The notes beneath the pieces are model-generated. The model ran no database searches. It was not told the origin of the DNA and saw nothing but the letters and a program-made list of their open reading frames with translations. From Ruminococcaceae bacterium UBA7075 (GTDB taxonomy: Bacteria; Bacillota; Clostridia; Oscillospirales; Acutalibacteraceae), in the NCBI GenBank assembly GCA_002493635.1, contig DKZL01000028.1:34704-71397 (forward strand): a stretch of DNA of 36,694 bases, given 5' to 3'. The position numbers and the translations under genes are program-made. Shown here one piece after another: positions 24,182-32,553 of the stretch (within the stretch, counting starts at the first letter, position 1; every line of letters begins with the position of its first letter).

Positions 24182-25504
24182 ATGAGCCAGCGTAATGATT
24201 ATAACTATTCTAATTTCGATAACTATAACGATGGCTTTAACAACAGAGAGTATCGCCGACGTTCACCTCAAAGCAGACAGACAGTTTCAAATCGTCCTGT
24301 TTACAATGTGAACCGCAACAACCGCCGACCTAAACGCCGCAACAAAAGGCGCACACGCAATCGTATTATCATTGTGTGTTCGTTTATACTGATTATTGTC
24401 CTTTTGATTGTGCTGTTTTCAATTATGTTCAGGGGTTGTTCAGACGATCGGCTTCAGGCAGGTTCAAATATTTCAAAAGAAACAAAGTCAACTGCACAAA
24501 CCACTGCCTCCGGTGAAGCTTCTGACGGCAAGCAAGCTGATGAATCAAGCGGAGGTTTACTCTCACCTTCAACATTTGTTACCCCTGAAATTAAGGATGA
24601 CAATTCGGAGGGATTCAATTCGTTCGGCATTTATGTCTGGAATGAAGCCGGATTCGAGTTGTTCGGAAGTGATGAGGAAAAGGCAAAAAAATATGCAGAA
24701 ACCATTAACGGATTTGCTGACAAATTTTCAGACAATGTAAAAATATATGATATGGTTGTTCCGAACCATACGGAGATGGGACTGCCTCAGCGTCTAAAAA
24801 ATAATGAGGCTCAATCATCATCACAAGCCGACAACATCAAAAGCATATATGAAAAACTTTCTGACAAGGTTACTCCGGTTAATGCTTACAATTTAATTGC
24901 CGAGCACAACAATGAATATATTTACTTTAATTCCGACCATCATTGGACAGGGCTCGGAGCATACTATGCGTATTCCGCATTTGCACAGACTACAAACCAA
25001 AAGGTACTTGATTTAAAAAGCTGTGAAGAAAAAACAATAGAAGGCTTTACAGGCTCATTTACAAGCTATTCAGACGTTATTAAGTCAGACACCGTTCACT
25101 ACTGGAATTTGCCTTACAATGTGAATATGGATATTTATCGTACTGCTGATACATTTGACACATATAATTCCCCATACTATGAATATGCCGAGTCAGGCAC
25201 AGCCACATACGGCGTGTTCATTATCGGCGACAATCAGGATACGGGACTTACAGTCCTCCGTTCCGAGTCAGAGGATGTATCAGAAGGCAAAAAGATTGCT
25301 GTCATAAAAGAGAGCTACGGCAATGCATTTGTGCCTTATCTCACAAATAATTATCAGGAAGTACACACAATTGATTTTCGCTACTTCTCACAGAACATTC
25401 CCGAATATTGTGAAGCCAACGGAATTGATGAGGTTCTCTTCATTAACGGCGTAATGAGCGCAAACACTCAGATTCAGCTTGACAGTATGAGTAATTTGTT
25501 TTAA
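24182..25504 (+). CDS. DHHW-family membrane-anchored SGNH-like protein
   Basis: This is a 440-residue protein. Residues 1-61 are disordered, Asn/Arg/Tyr-rich and strongly basic near the membrane. Residues 62-83 form one transmembrane helix, so the rest faces outward. After a Ser/Thr linker (about 90-135) comes an AlgX/AlgJ-like SGNH domain. It has the family motif DHHWT at 252-256 and the C-terminal VIKESYGNAFVPYL block. Relatives O-acetylate or otherwise modify exopolysaccharide or wall glycans with an MBOAT partner, but no MBOAT gene is nearby. The start at 24182 has AGAGGGAG 6 nt upstream; a frame reaching 24131 lacks one. A Nudix gene follows 42 nt later. Confidence 0.86.
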   Translation: MSQRNDYNYSNFDNYNDGFNNREYRRRSPQSRQTVSNRPVYNVNRNNRRPKRRNKRRTRNRIIIVCSFILIIVLLIVLFSIMFRGCSDDRLQAGSNISKETKSTAQTTASGEASDGKQADESSGGLLSPSTFVTPEIKDDNSEGFNSFGIYVWNEAGFELFGSDEEKAKKYAETINGFADKFSDNVKIYDMVVPNHTEMGLPQRLKNNEAQSSSQADNIKSIYEKLSDKVTPVNAYNLIAEHNNEYIYFNSDHHWTGLGAYYAYSAFAQTTNQKVLDLKSCEEKTIEGFTGSFTSYSDVIKSDTVHYWNLPYNVNMDIYRTADTFDTYNSPYYEYAESGTATYGVFIIGDNQDTGLTVLRSESEDVSEGKKIAVIKESYGNAFVPYLTNNYQEVHTIDFRYFSQNIPEYCEANGIDEVLFINGVMSANTQIQLDSMSNLF

Positions 25505-25546
25505 ATTAAAAATTATGTATCAAATTTTTTGAAAGGAGGCAACAGA

Positions 25547-26239
25547 ATGATTGCAGACAATGTTAAAGTCAGCATATTCGGCAAAATCAGCAACAACCTT
25601 TATTATGCTAAAATCAACACTAACGGACAAAGTAAAAGTGCATATGTGATTTCACGAAAACACATTAACGAATATTTTGACGGCGTTGTAGTTGCTGTTG
25701 CCGAATTTGAAGGACTTGATGAAGAAAGAAGCATTATTGCTCCATACGGAGAGATATTCTATGAACCTGAGATAAAAAGACTTCTTTTAAAGCTGAAAAA
25801 TATCAAGCTCAAATCAATCAGCTGTCTTTATGAAAAATCCTGCGGTGCAATAATTTTTTATAAAACAAAGCAGAACACAAAAATTTTGCTTGTAAAAAAC
25901 AACAGCGGCAGATATTGGAGCTTTCCTAAGGGGCACATTGAGGACGGCGAAAACGAACAACAGACTGCTATCCGTGAGATTAAAGAGGAAACGGGACTTG
26001 ATGTTACAATTTTTGATAATTTCAGAGAAATCAGTGAATATTGTCCGTTCGGAAAAATAAGAAAACGGGTAGTTTTCTTCCTTGCTCAAGCATTTACTGA
26101 CAATGTTACAATTCAGGAGGAAGAGATTGACAGCTACATCTGGGTTGACCTTCAGCAGGCACGCAAAATGTGCGTATACGACAACGATTTACGAATCATT
26201 GATAAAGCTGAAACCGCAATTCACCTGATGAGAAATTAA
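25547..26239 (+). CDS. Nudix hydrolase with N-terminal extension (MutT/Ap4A-like)
   Basis: This is a 230-residue protein. Residues about 95-230 are a Nudix domain. The complete box is at 129-151 (GHIEDGE, then RE at 143-144 and EETGL at 147-151), and the preceding WSFPKGH resembles Ap4A hydrolases and MutT-like enzymes. The first 85 residues (VKVSIFGKISNNLYYAKINT...) are a strand-rich domain I cannot name, possibly an OB/cold-shock-like fold. The ATG at 25547 sits 7 nt after a perfect AAAGGAGG; the frame can extend to a TTG at 25529, but that covers the ribosome site. Likely role: hydrolysis of a nucleotide or dinucleoside polyphosphate. It is the second gene after the DHHW protein. Confidence 0.88.
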   Translation: MIADNVKVSIFGKISNNLYYAKINTNGQSKSAYVISRKHINEYFDGVVVAVAEFEGLDEERSIIAPYGEIFYEPEIKRLLLKLKNIKLKSISCLYEKSCGAIIFYKTKQNTKILLVKNNSGRYWSFPKGHIEDGENEQQTAIREIKEETGLDVTIFDNFREISEYCPFGKIRKRVVFFLAQAFTDNVTIQEEEIDSYIWVDLQQARKMCVYDNDLRIIDKAETAIHLMRN

Positions 26240-26261
26240 TTTATAATAACGCACGATAATG

Positions 26262-26314
26262 ATTGCTTACTGAATAAACAGCAATAACTTTTTGCAGCTT
26301 ATTCAGTAAGCAAT
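26262..26314. repeat. Large perfect inverted repeat after the Nudix gene
   Basis: A 16-bp perfect stem (26262-26277 with 26299-26314) encloses a 21-nt loop that contains a U-tract. No clear U-run follows the stem on either strand, so it is unusual for a simple terminator. It lies 22 nt after the Nudix stop. Confidence 0.7.
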
Positions 26315-26329
26315 GAAAATTTACTAAAA

Positions 26330-26373
26330 AAGAACCTATGGATTGAACTTGTTACGACATTCCATAGGTTCTT
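26330..26373. terminator. Bidirectional terminator, GH13 gene side
   Basis: A perfect 13-bp stem (AAGAACCTATGGA at 26330-26342, TCCATAGGTTCTT at 26361-26373) has an 18-nt loop. Read on the minus strand it is followed by UUUUU, 10 nt after the GH13 stop. On the plus strand AUUUUUA follows. Confidence 0.85.
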
Positions 26374-26382
26374 ATTTTTAAT

Positions 26383-28008
26383 TTATTCTGCCGATTTCAG
26401 AATTACTGTTGAAATTGCAGGAAGAGTAAGCGTACCGTCAGAATTAAGTACAATATGTTCCTCGGTTGTAGAGGTAACAAGGTCAGCTCTGACCTCTGCA
26501 TTTTTTAGCATATCATCAGTAATTGTAAGCTCTTTGCTGTCTGTCTTATTGAAGTTATGGATAATCAACAGCTTTGAACCTTCATATTCAACATAATATG
26601 CACCGATATTACCATCATTAAAATCAACAGTATCGGTAATTTTACCACGAGCAATCTCAGGATTCTGATTTTTCACTTTAATAACACGCTGATAAAATCT
26701 AAGCAACGAATCATCATTTTTCAACTGCTGCTCAACGCCGCCTTCATCAGGAGCTTCCTGCTCAATATCTCTGCCATTTACATTAATGTCCGGCAAATTA
26801 TTGCTGTCCCAAATCATACCGGTACGGTAATTAGCATCGCTTGTTGTATCAGGTGCCGTCATACCAATTTCCTCTCCATAATAAGTAAAGGAGTTTCCGG
26901 GCACCAGCATATAAACAGATGCAGCAAACTTTTCAAAACTTGTTCCGTAGGCTTTAAGTGCATTTGCAGATCTGATCTGGTCGTGATTTGACAGGAACAT
27001 TGCATTAATAAAGTTCGGATTGGCTTTTGTCATCTTCTCGTCATAGCTCTTGAACTTGCTAACTGTGCTTTCTCCCTTTTGAGTAAGCATATTTTTAATT
27101 ATTGTGCCTGATGCCTGCGCAAACTTAAAGGAAAACAAACTGTCAATTCCTGATTCATAGTATCCTTCAAGATACATATCGTCCTCCCAGTCCTCGCCTA
27201 CCATATAGACATCGGGCTTAATATCACGACAGGTTTCATAAAACCATTTCAAAAATTCCTTGCCATCAGTTGACTTGTTAGTATAATACTTTACTGCGTC
27301 AAGTCTGAAGCCGTCAACTCCACGATCAAGCCAGAACTTAGCAATGTTCTTAAACTCTTCACGCGTTTTTTCTGAGTTAAGATTCCATTCTGGCATATCG
27401 TGTGAGAAATTTGCTTCGCATACATAGCCGTTTCCAAGACCGTTGACCTGAATATCAGAAGAAAAATAGTCGGACTTGTGAATTTCAAAATATTCAGCCG
27501 CACCGTCAAGCTTACCCTCTGAAACCTCCTCAACAGCCTGCAAGTAAAGCGGATTCTGTGAGGAAATATGATTGAGCACAAGGTCAATTATTACATTGAT
27601 TCCACGCTTGTGACACTCATCAAGCAATGTATCAAAATCTTCAAGAGTACCGAAATTTTCATCAATGTTGTAATAGTCATTAACATCATATTTGTGATAT
27701 GACCTTGAAGGCATAATTGGCGTAAGCCAAATTCCGTCTATTCCAAGGTCGTCACCGGTATTCGGATCACCGTCATTGAGATAATCAAGCTTTGATATAA
27801 TACCGGGAATGTCACCTATTGTGTCACCATCGGAGTCACAAAAAGAATTTACAAAAATCTGATAATAATTGCGATACTTGTCACTTGACTGAACGGCTTC
27901 AATGCCTTCAATAGGATCATCTTTAGGTGATTTTTGTGTACTGCATCCGGCAAACACACAGCATGAAACAATTAAAAACGATAATAAAACAGAAATAAAT
28001 TTTTTCAT
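26383..28008 (-). CDS. GH13 alpha-amylase family lipoprotein
   Basis: This is a 541-residue secreted glycosidase. It has a type II signal peptide with lipobox VFAGC (lipidated Cys22), so it is anchored outside the membrane. The GH13 barrel starts at about residue 45 with NYYQIFVNSF and a calcium-type loop CDSDGDTIGDIPGI (57-70). Conserved regions are DLVLNH (142-147), GFRLDAVK with nucleophile Asp237, VGED with acid/base Glu272, and SNHD with Asp343. A C-terminal beta domain follows. It should cleave alpha-1,4 glucans or maltodextrins to sizes taken up by the adjacent transporter. Exact specificity (alpha-amylase, neopullulanase or alpha-glucosidase) is not decided. It is last in the malE-malF-malG cluster, 83 nt after malG. 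Confidence 0.93.
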   Translation of the reverse strand: MKKFISVLLSFLIVSCCVFAGCSTQKSPKDDPIEGIEAVQSSDKYRNYYQIFVNSFCDSDGDTIGDIPGIISKLDYLNDGDPNTGDDLGIDGIWLTPIMPSRSYHKYDVNDYYNIDENFGTLEDFDTLLDECHKRGINVIIDLVLNHISSQNPLYLQAVEEVSEGKLDGAAEYFEIHKSDYFSSDIQVNGLGNGYVCEANFSHDMPEWNLNSEKTREEFKNIAKFWLDRGVDGFRLDAVKYYTNKSTDGKEFLKWFYETCRDIKPDVYMVGEDWEDDMYLEGYYESGIDSLFSFKFAQASGTIIKNMLTQKGESTVSKFKSYDEKMTKANPNFINAMFLSNHDQIRSANALKAYGTSFEKFAASVYMLVPGNSFTYYGEEIGMTAPDTTSDANYRTGMIWDSNNLPDINVNGRDIEQEAPDEGGVEQQLKNDDSLLRFYQRVIKVKNQNPEIARGKITDTVDFNDGNIGAYYVEYEGSKLLIIHNFNKTDSKELTITDDMLKNAEVRADLVTSTTEEHIVLNSDGTLTLPAISTVILKSAE

Positions 28009-28091
28009 AGCAATATTTCCTTATAATAATATTTACTTATAATTATAAAACAGGGTGACAACACCAAAGCTGCCACCCATAGAAAATAATA

Positions 28092-28955
28092 TTAACCCTT
28101 AACAGCGCCGCCTGTTACACCCTCAACATAATATCTCTGGAGAATCAGGAAGAGAATTGAAATAGGTACAGCTACTACAACAGAACCGGCAAGGAACTGT
28201 TTATAGTATGTGTTTTTAAACTGCTGATCCTGCATTAGCTGCAAACCAATCGCAACAGTGTAGTTATCACGACTGTCGAGCATAATAATCTTTGCAAGAA
28301 TGAAGTCTGTCCAAGGACCGATAAAAGAAGTAAGAACTGTATAAACTACAATCGGTTTTGACATTGGAAGAATAATCCTCCAAAATATTTGATTTTTTGT
28401 AGCACCGTCAATAGTTGCTGCCTCATCCAAAGCACGTGGGATCGTATCAAAGAAGCCCTTTGAAATCTGGAATCCCAAACCGGCACCGCAGCTATAACAA
28501 ATAACGAGAGCAACAAGTGTCTGAGTAAGACCCATAGCCTTTAAGAGATAGTAAATAGCTATCATTGTCATAAAACCAGGGAACATACCAAGAATCATAC
28601 CAACATTCATAAACTTCTTACGAGCCTTGAATCTGAGTCGGCTGAATGCGTAGCTAACCATAAGAACTGAAATTGTAGAAATAATACAGCTGAAGATTGC
28701 TACTACAAACGTATTCATAAACCATCTTGGGAAGTTGAGCTGTGCAGTACCGCCGGCACCTGTGAACAAATCAATGTAGTTCTGAATTGTCCATTCATGA
28801 GGAATAAGATATGCAACTGTTGTTACACCTTCTGCACGGAATGAGTGCATTACAAGGTAAACAAACGGAGAAATCCAAATTATTCCAAGAACTGCAAGCA
28901 AAAGATAAATGAAACCGTTCGCAAGATGTCTTCTTAATTTATAGCTTTTTATCAT
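28092..28955 (-). CDS. Maltodextrin ABC transporter permease, MalG type
   Basis: This 287-residue inner-membrane permease has six predicted helices. The cytoplasmic EAA loop EAATIDGATKNQIFWRIILP contacts the ATPase. The N-terminus (ANGFIYLLLAVLGIIWISPF) and the C-terminal YYVEGVTGGAVKG are typical of MalG/MdxG-like proteins, where the VEG(L/V)T.GAVKG tail reaches the substrate path. It overlaps the MalF gene by 4 nt. With the binding protein and GH13 enzyme next door, malto-oligosaccharide import is the most likely job. No ATPase is encoded in the cluster, so a shared MsmX-type ATPase elsewhere is expected. Confidence 0.92.
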   Translation of the reverse strand: MIKSYKLRRHLANGFIYLLLAVLGIIWISPFVYLVMHSFRAEGVTTVAYLIPHEWTIQNYIDLFTGAGGTAQLNFPRWFMNTFVVAIFSCIISTISVLMVSYAFSRLRFKARKKFMNVGMILGMFPGFMTMIAIYYLLKAMGLTQTLVALVICYSCGAGLGFQISKGFFDTIPRALDEAATIDGATKNQIFWRIILPMSKPIVVYTVLTSFIGPWTDFILAKIIMLDSRDNYTVAIGLQLMQDQQFKNTYYKQFLAGSVVVAVPISILFLILQRYYVEGVTGGAVKG

Positions 28956-30448
28956 GAGAACGCCTCCTCATCCTTCATTGACTTAGAATTGTTATAAACA
29001 ATCAATGACAATGTAGCGCAAACGATGAATACAAGAATACCAATCGCAGCAGCCAAGTTGTAGTCCTGAGAATTCATAGTAAGCTTAAACAACCAGGTTA
29101 CAAGAATATCAGTATAGCCTGCCTGATAGAAATTCTCTGTTGTAGGACCGCCGTTTGTCAAAAGATAAATAACATTAAAGTTGTTGATATTACCAACAAA
29201 CTGTGTAATAAGCTGAGGTGTTGTTACAAACAACATATAAGGAAGTGTTATGCTTGTAAAGGTCTTCATAGGACCTGCACCGTCAATACGTGCAGACTCG
29301 TACAAATCTTCCGGAATATTCATAAGAATACCTGACATTGAAAGAATAGTATACGGAATACCAACCCAACAGTTGACTATAATTACCGTAACTCTTGCCA
29401 TCAATGGCGTACTGTTCAGGAACTGAATGTGTGGGTTACCTCCCATGAAATATCCGAGTAAAATGTTCAAAGCACCGTCAGTCTGAAGAATCTGATTCAT
29501 CAGAAGAAGTGATACGAACTGTGGTACAGCAATTGCAAGAACAAAAAGTGTTCTCCAAAGTGACTTGAATTTTATGCCCTTCTTATTAATCATAAGAGCA
29601 ACAATCATACCAAGAATGTAGTTTGTAAATGTAGCAAACAAAGCCCAGATAAGAGTCCATTTTGTAAGTTCAATAAATGTTGTAGCTTTAAGTGAACCGC
29701 CTAAAACATCAAGAACATCACCAAAGTTCTGGAATCCGCACCAAGTAAACAGATTTGCAGGCGGGAGGTTTATCTTATTGTATGTTGTAAATGCAATAAG
29801 AATCATAAATATGAGAGGCAGAATATTGAAAACACCAATCATCAGAGTTGGGAATGACAATAGAGTAATATGATATTTTCCGTCAAGAAAATCTCTTACA
29901 TCCTCTCTGATAGTAGACGGCTTTTTGCCCTCGGCTCTCATAAGCTGGTGCTTGTAAGCATCATTAATATTAGAAATATATACTGCAAGAAAGATAACAG
30001 TAATTACAATAGTAAGAACTGAATAAAGCAGAATAAGCATTGAATTATCGCCAAGTACCGTCTTAGGTGCACGACCGACATACTCAATGTGTGACTTTAC
30101 CGTACCCAATGTACCAAACTTTGAAATATATGTCCAACCAAAGAACATCATAAATAGTACGTACAAAACCTCGGTTAAGAAGTACAAAATACCCTTATAA
30201 TATTTGCCCTTGGACAAATCACCTACACCCAAAATGATATAGGAAAGTTTTGTAGCCCAATCGCCCTTTACAAAGGTAGTGCCATAGTTTTTTAAACCTT
30301 TACCAATACCCACAAAAAACTTTACAATAGCCATACCGATTGCCTTAAAAAAGTTTGCAATCGCCTTCGGAGCACTTATTACGGTCTTTTTAAAATTATA
30401 GGCAAATCTTTGAAAAGGATTAAGCTGTTTGTATTCAACAAATGTCAT
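28952..30448 (-). CDS. Maltodextrin ABC transporter permease, MalF type
   Basis: This is a 498-residue permease. An unusual N-terminal part (residues about 10-75) is basic and amphipathic (FKKTVISAPKAIANFFKAIG, then KFFVGIGKGLKNYG). The MalF-like helices follow, with the EAA loop ESARIDGAGPMKTFTSITLP and the typical NGGPTTENFYQAGYTDILV and WLFKLT near the C-terminus. Its start follows AAGGAGAG. A 241-nt gap with two inverted repeats separates it from the binding-protein gene, which suggests lower permease expression from one transcript. It pairs with the MalG-type gene downstream. Confidence 0.92.
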   Translation of the reverse strand: MTFVEYKQLNPFQRFAYNFKKTVISAPKAIANFFKAIGMAIVKFFVGIGKGLKNYGTTFVKGDWATKLSYIILGVGDLSKGKYYKGILYFLTEVLYVLFMMFFGWTYISKFGTLGTVKSHIEYVGRAPKTVLGDNSMLILLYSVLTIVITVIFLAVYISNINDAYKHQLMRAEGKKPSTIREDVRDFLDGKYHITLLSFPTLMIGVFNILPLIFMILIAFTTYNKINLPPANLFTWCGFQNFGDVLDVLGGSLKATTFIELTKWTLIWALFATFTNYILGMIVALMINKKGIKFKSLWRTLFVLAIAVPQFVSLLLMNQILQTDGALNILLGYFMGGNPHIQFLNSTPLMARVTVIIVNCWVGIPYTILSMSGILMNIPEDLYESARIDGAGPMKTFTSITLPYMLFVTTPQLITQFVGNINNFNVIYLLTNGGPTTENFYQAGYTDILVTWLFKLTMNSQDYNLAAAIGILVFIVCATLSLIVYNNSKSMKDEEAFS

Positions 30449-30498
30449 AATAGCTCTCCTTGATAGTTTGCAAAAATTCTTCTTAAATCTAATTTACT

Positions 30499-30569
30499 AT
30501 ACACCAAACTAATAATATCTTTTGCGTAATCCGTTTTTGTAAACAAAACACATTATTCGTTTGGTGTAT
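30499..30569. repeat. Large inverted repeat between malE and malF
   Basis: Two 18-nt arms (30499-30516 and 30552-30569) are complementary at 17 of 18 positions across a 35-nt spacer. The spacer holds a smaller hairpin (TTTTG-TAAA-CAAAA). It lies about 50 nt before the MalF start on the message, where it may act as an attenuator, processing site or operator pair. Confidence 0.65.
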
Positions 30570-30618
30570 GATAATGAAAATATTTGTATAAAACACGAAA
30601 ACCGCAAAATTTTCTTCG

Positions 30619-30650
30619 GGTGGGGTATCCTGAAACCAAGATACCCCACC
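30619..30650 (-). terminator. Intercistronic hairpin after malE
   Basis: An 11-bp perfect GC-rich stem (GGTGGGGTATC/GATACCCCACC) with a 10-nt loop lies 41 nt after the binding-protein stop. The following sequence GAAGAAAATTTTG is only weakly U-rich. It therefore fits a partial terminator or 3'-end stabiliser that favours the binding protein over the permeases. Confidence 0.65.
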
Positions 30651-30690
30651 GATTAATCAAGTATTAAAAATAATATTTACAACCTAATTA

Positions 30691-32013
30691 TTATTCATCC
30701 TTGATGTTTTTAATTGTAGCAGTAAGCAACTCTTTTGTCTTGTCTGCATTTGAAGGATCCCACTCGTCAGCAATAATCTGGTTGCCGAGGTTAGCCATTG
30801 GATCCCAGAATGTGCTTGTGATGTGAACCTGTGCAACAGAATTCTTTGACTGCTCAACACTTGCTGAAAGAGCAGCTGAATTCTTAACTACATCTTCTTC
30901 AGTAACAGTTTTATTTGTCGGACCCCACTGAATCTGTTCAGCTCTCTGTCTCTGGCAGTTTTCACCTGTGAGGTAAAGTGCAAGAGCAGCTGATGTGAGA
31001 GGATACTTTGTTGTAGACTTAACGCCGAGAGCCTTGTAGCCGTACATTGAAATCATAGCTTTGTCTTCGCCGTTTACATTGATTGTAGGAAGCTTTGTTG
31101 CGCCGAAGTTTTCACCGAGCTTCTCAGAATCTGATTCGATATCCCAAATGCCGTCAATACCTGCGCCGCAAGAACCATCAGCAAAACCTGAAGCAATCTT
31201 ATCTACTGAAAGTGAAGTAAATGTGCCCTTGTAATCCTTGATGAGCTGAGCAAATGCCTGAAGTGTAGCAACTGCAGTATCTTCATCGTAATCTACAAAG
31301 TTCTGAACTGTCTGCTCTTCATCAGCATAACCGTCAATAGTTACACCGCCTGTGAATGTGAAAATACATGAGTAGTAACCGTCGCCGGCATCCATAATAA
31401 ATCTTTTGCCTGCATCCTTACAAGCGGCAAGAACGTCCTCAAACTTCTGAGCCTTCTCATCACTTACAACTGATTTATCATATACAAGGAAATAGCCGTT
31501 TGTTGTTTCAGGATAATAATAAAGCTTGTCATTAACTGTACCCGCTTTAACTGATTCCTCAGTATTCATTGCAATTACATTGTCAGTATAAGCGCATTCA
31601 GCGATAACGCCAGAGTTGATAAGGTTGTCAAGCTGGTCACTTGCAAAACCGAATACATCGGCAGCAGCGTCAACGTCTGACTGAGCCTGTGTAGCAGCGT
31701 CTTTTTCACCCTGTGCAACTACGCTGATTGAAATGTTCTTGTCAGCATAGTGCTCAGCGAATGCATCACACATTTTCTGTGTAAGATTTACTGCTGCGTC
31801 AGGAGCCCATACCTTGATTGTAGCGCCTGTTTCATCGCCGAGTTCAGCTGCATCAACAAAGCCTTCTGCGTCGAGCTCTGCAAGACCCGGAGCGTCGCCT
31901 GTACCGCTGCTATCCGGATTTGAAGAATCGCCACTTGTCTGTCCGTCACCGCAACCTGCAAGAGCCGTTGCTGTCATCATGCCTGCTAATAAAATAGCAA
32001 GAATCTTTTTCAT
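30691..32013 (-). CDS. Maltodextrin ABC transporter substrate-binding lipoprotein, MalE type
   Basis: This is a 440-residue extracytoplasmic sugar-binding protein (cluster B/MalE family). The signal peptide ends in lipobox ALAGC (lipidated Cys21), followed by a Gly/Ser/Asp-rich linker (about 22-45). The mature part starts with TIKVWAPDAAVNLTQKMCDAFAEHY, as in MalE-type proteins. It also has DVFGFASDQLDNLINSGVIAECA and AGIDGIWDIES. Sugar specificity is inferred from the GH13 enzyme and MalF/MalG-like permeases in the cluster. It is the first and probably the most strongly expressed gene, with its own promoter at 32145-32173. Confidence 0.9.
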   Translation of the reverse strand: MKKILAILLAGMMTATALAGCGDGQTSGDSSNPDSSGTGDAPGLAELDAEGFVDAAELGDETGATIKVWAPDAAVNLTQKMCDAFAEHYADKNISISVVAQGEKDAATQAQSDVDAAADVFGFASDQLDNLINSGVIAECAYTDNVIAMNTEESVKAGTVNDKLYYYPETTNGYFLVYDKSVVSDEKAQKFEDVLAACKDAGKRFIMDAGDGYYSCIFTFTGGVTIDGYADEEQTVQNFVDYDEDTAVATLQAFAQLIKDYKGTFTSLSVDKIASGFADGSCGAGIDGIWDIESDSEKLGENFGATKLPTINVNGEDKAMISMYGYKALGVKSTTKYPLTSAALALYLTGENCQRQRAEQIQWGPTNKTVTEEDVVKNSAALSASVEQSKNSVAQVHITSTFWDPMANLGNQIIADEWDPSNADKTKELLTATIKNIKDE

Positions 32014-32103
32014 CGGAAAATCCCTCTTTCAATAAAAATATTTGTATTCCCTTTAGGACATTTATGGAATTTTACCTTAATCTGCAAAAATCATCTTTAA
32101 CGG

Positions 32104-32173
32104 AAAACGCAATGCGCAAATTAAGGATTATTTCCACTACCTAAATAATATCAAAAAAACAAATAAATTTCAA
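32104..32173 (-). promoter_or_regulatory. malE promoter with operator-like palindrome
   Basis: The minus strand reads TTGAAA (32168-32173), 17 nt, TATTAT (32145-32150). About 20 nt after the predicted start lies AAAACGCAATGCGCAAA (32104-32120), whose centre CGCA-A-TGCG is palindromic. This is a plausible site for a LacI-type sugar repressor. A CCTTAAT/ATTAAGG pair (32075-32081, 32120-32126) flanks it. Confidence 0.45.
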
Positions 32174-32472
32174 CTACCTTTGTACTTTTTATCTAAAGTA
32201 ATAAATTGATTGAAATATTTTGGTAATTTTAACTAATTAATATTTGTATTTTGATTTTACTACTAAAAATTGCCATTGTTTTTTGTGCAATTTTAATATA
32301 TTTATTTTGTACATTTTGCCCAATCATATTCTCGTCAACTATAAACATTTAACATTTTTATGTTTTTACACTTAGAAAAATTCTTAAAAATCACTCAAGT
32401 CCTAAAATTTTAGTATATTTTAACTAATAAAAATTTAATTGCCATAAATTATCATTTTTTTCATATGCAAAG
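32174..32472. other. AT-rich gene-free spacer
   Basis: About 300 nt of very AT-rich DNA lie between the divergent malE and murE-like promoters. I see no gene, strong hairpin or repeat in it. Confidence 0.5.
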
Positions 32473-32501
32473 TTGTAATATTCAAATATAATTGTTATAA
32501 T
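32473..32501 (+). promoter_or_regulatory. Promoter of the MurE-like/SDR operon
   Basis: TTGTAA (32473-32478), a 17-nt spacer and TATAAT (32496-32501) lie about 52 nt before the start codon. Confidence 0.6.
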
Positions 32502-32553
32502 CATAATAGTATATTCATCCTGAATTCGTATATTATTGAAACGGAGTGTTTTT

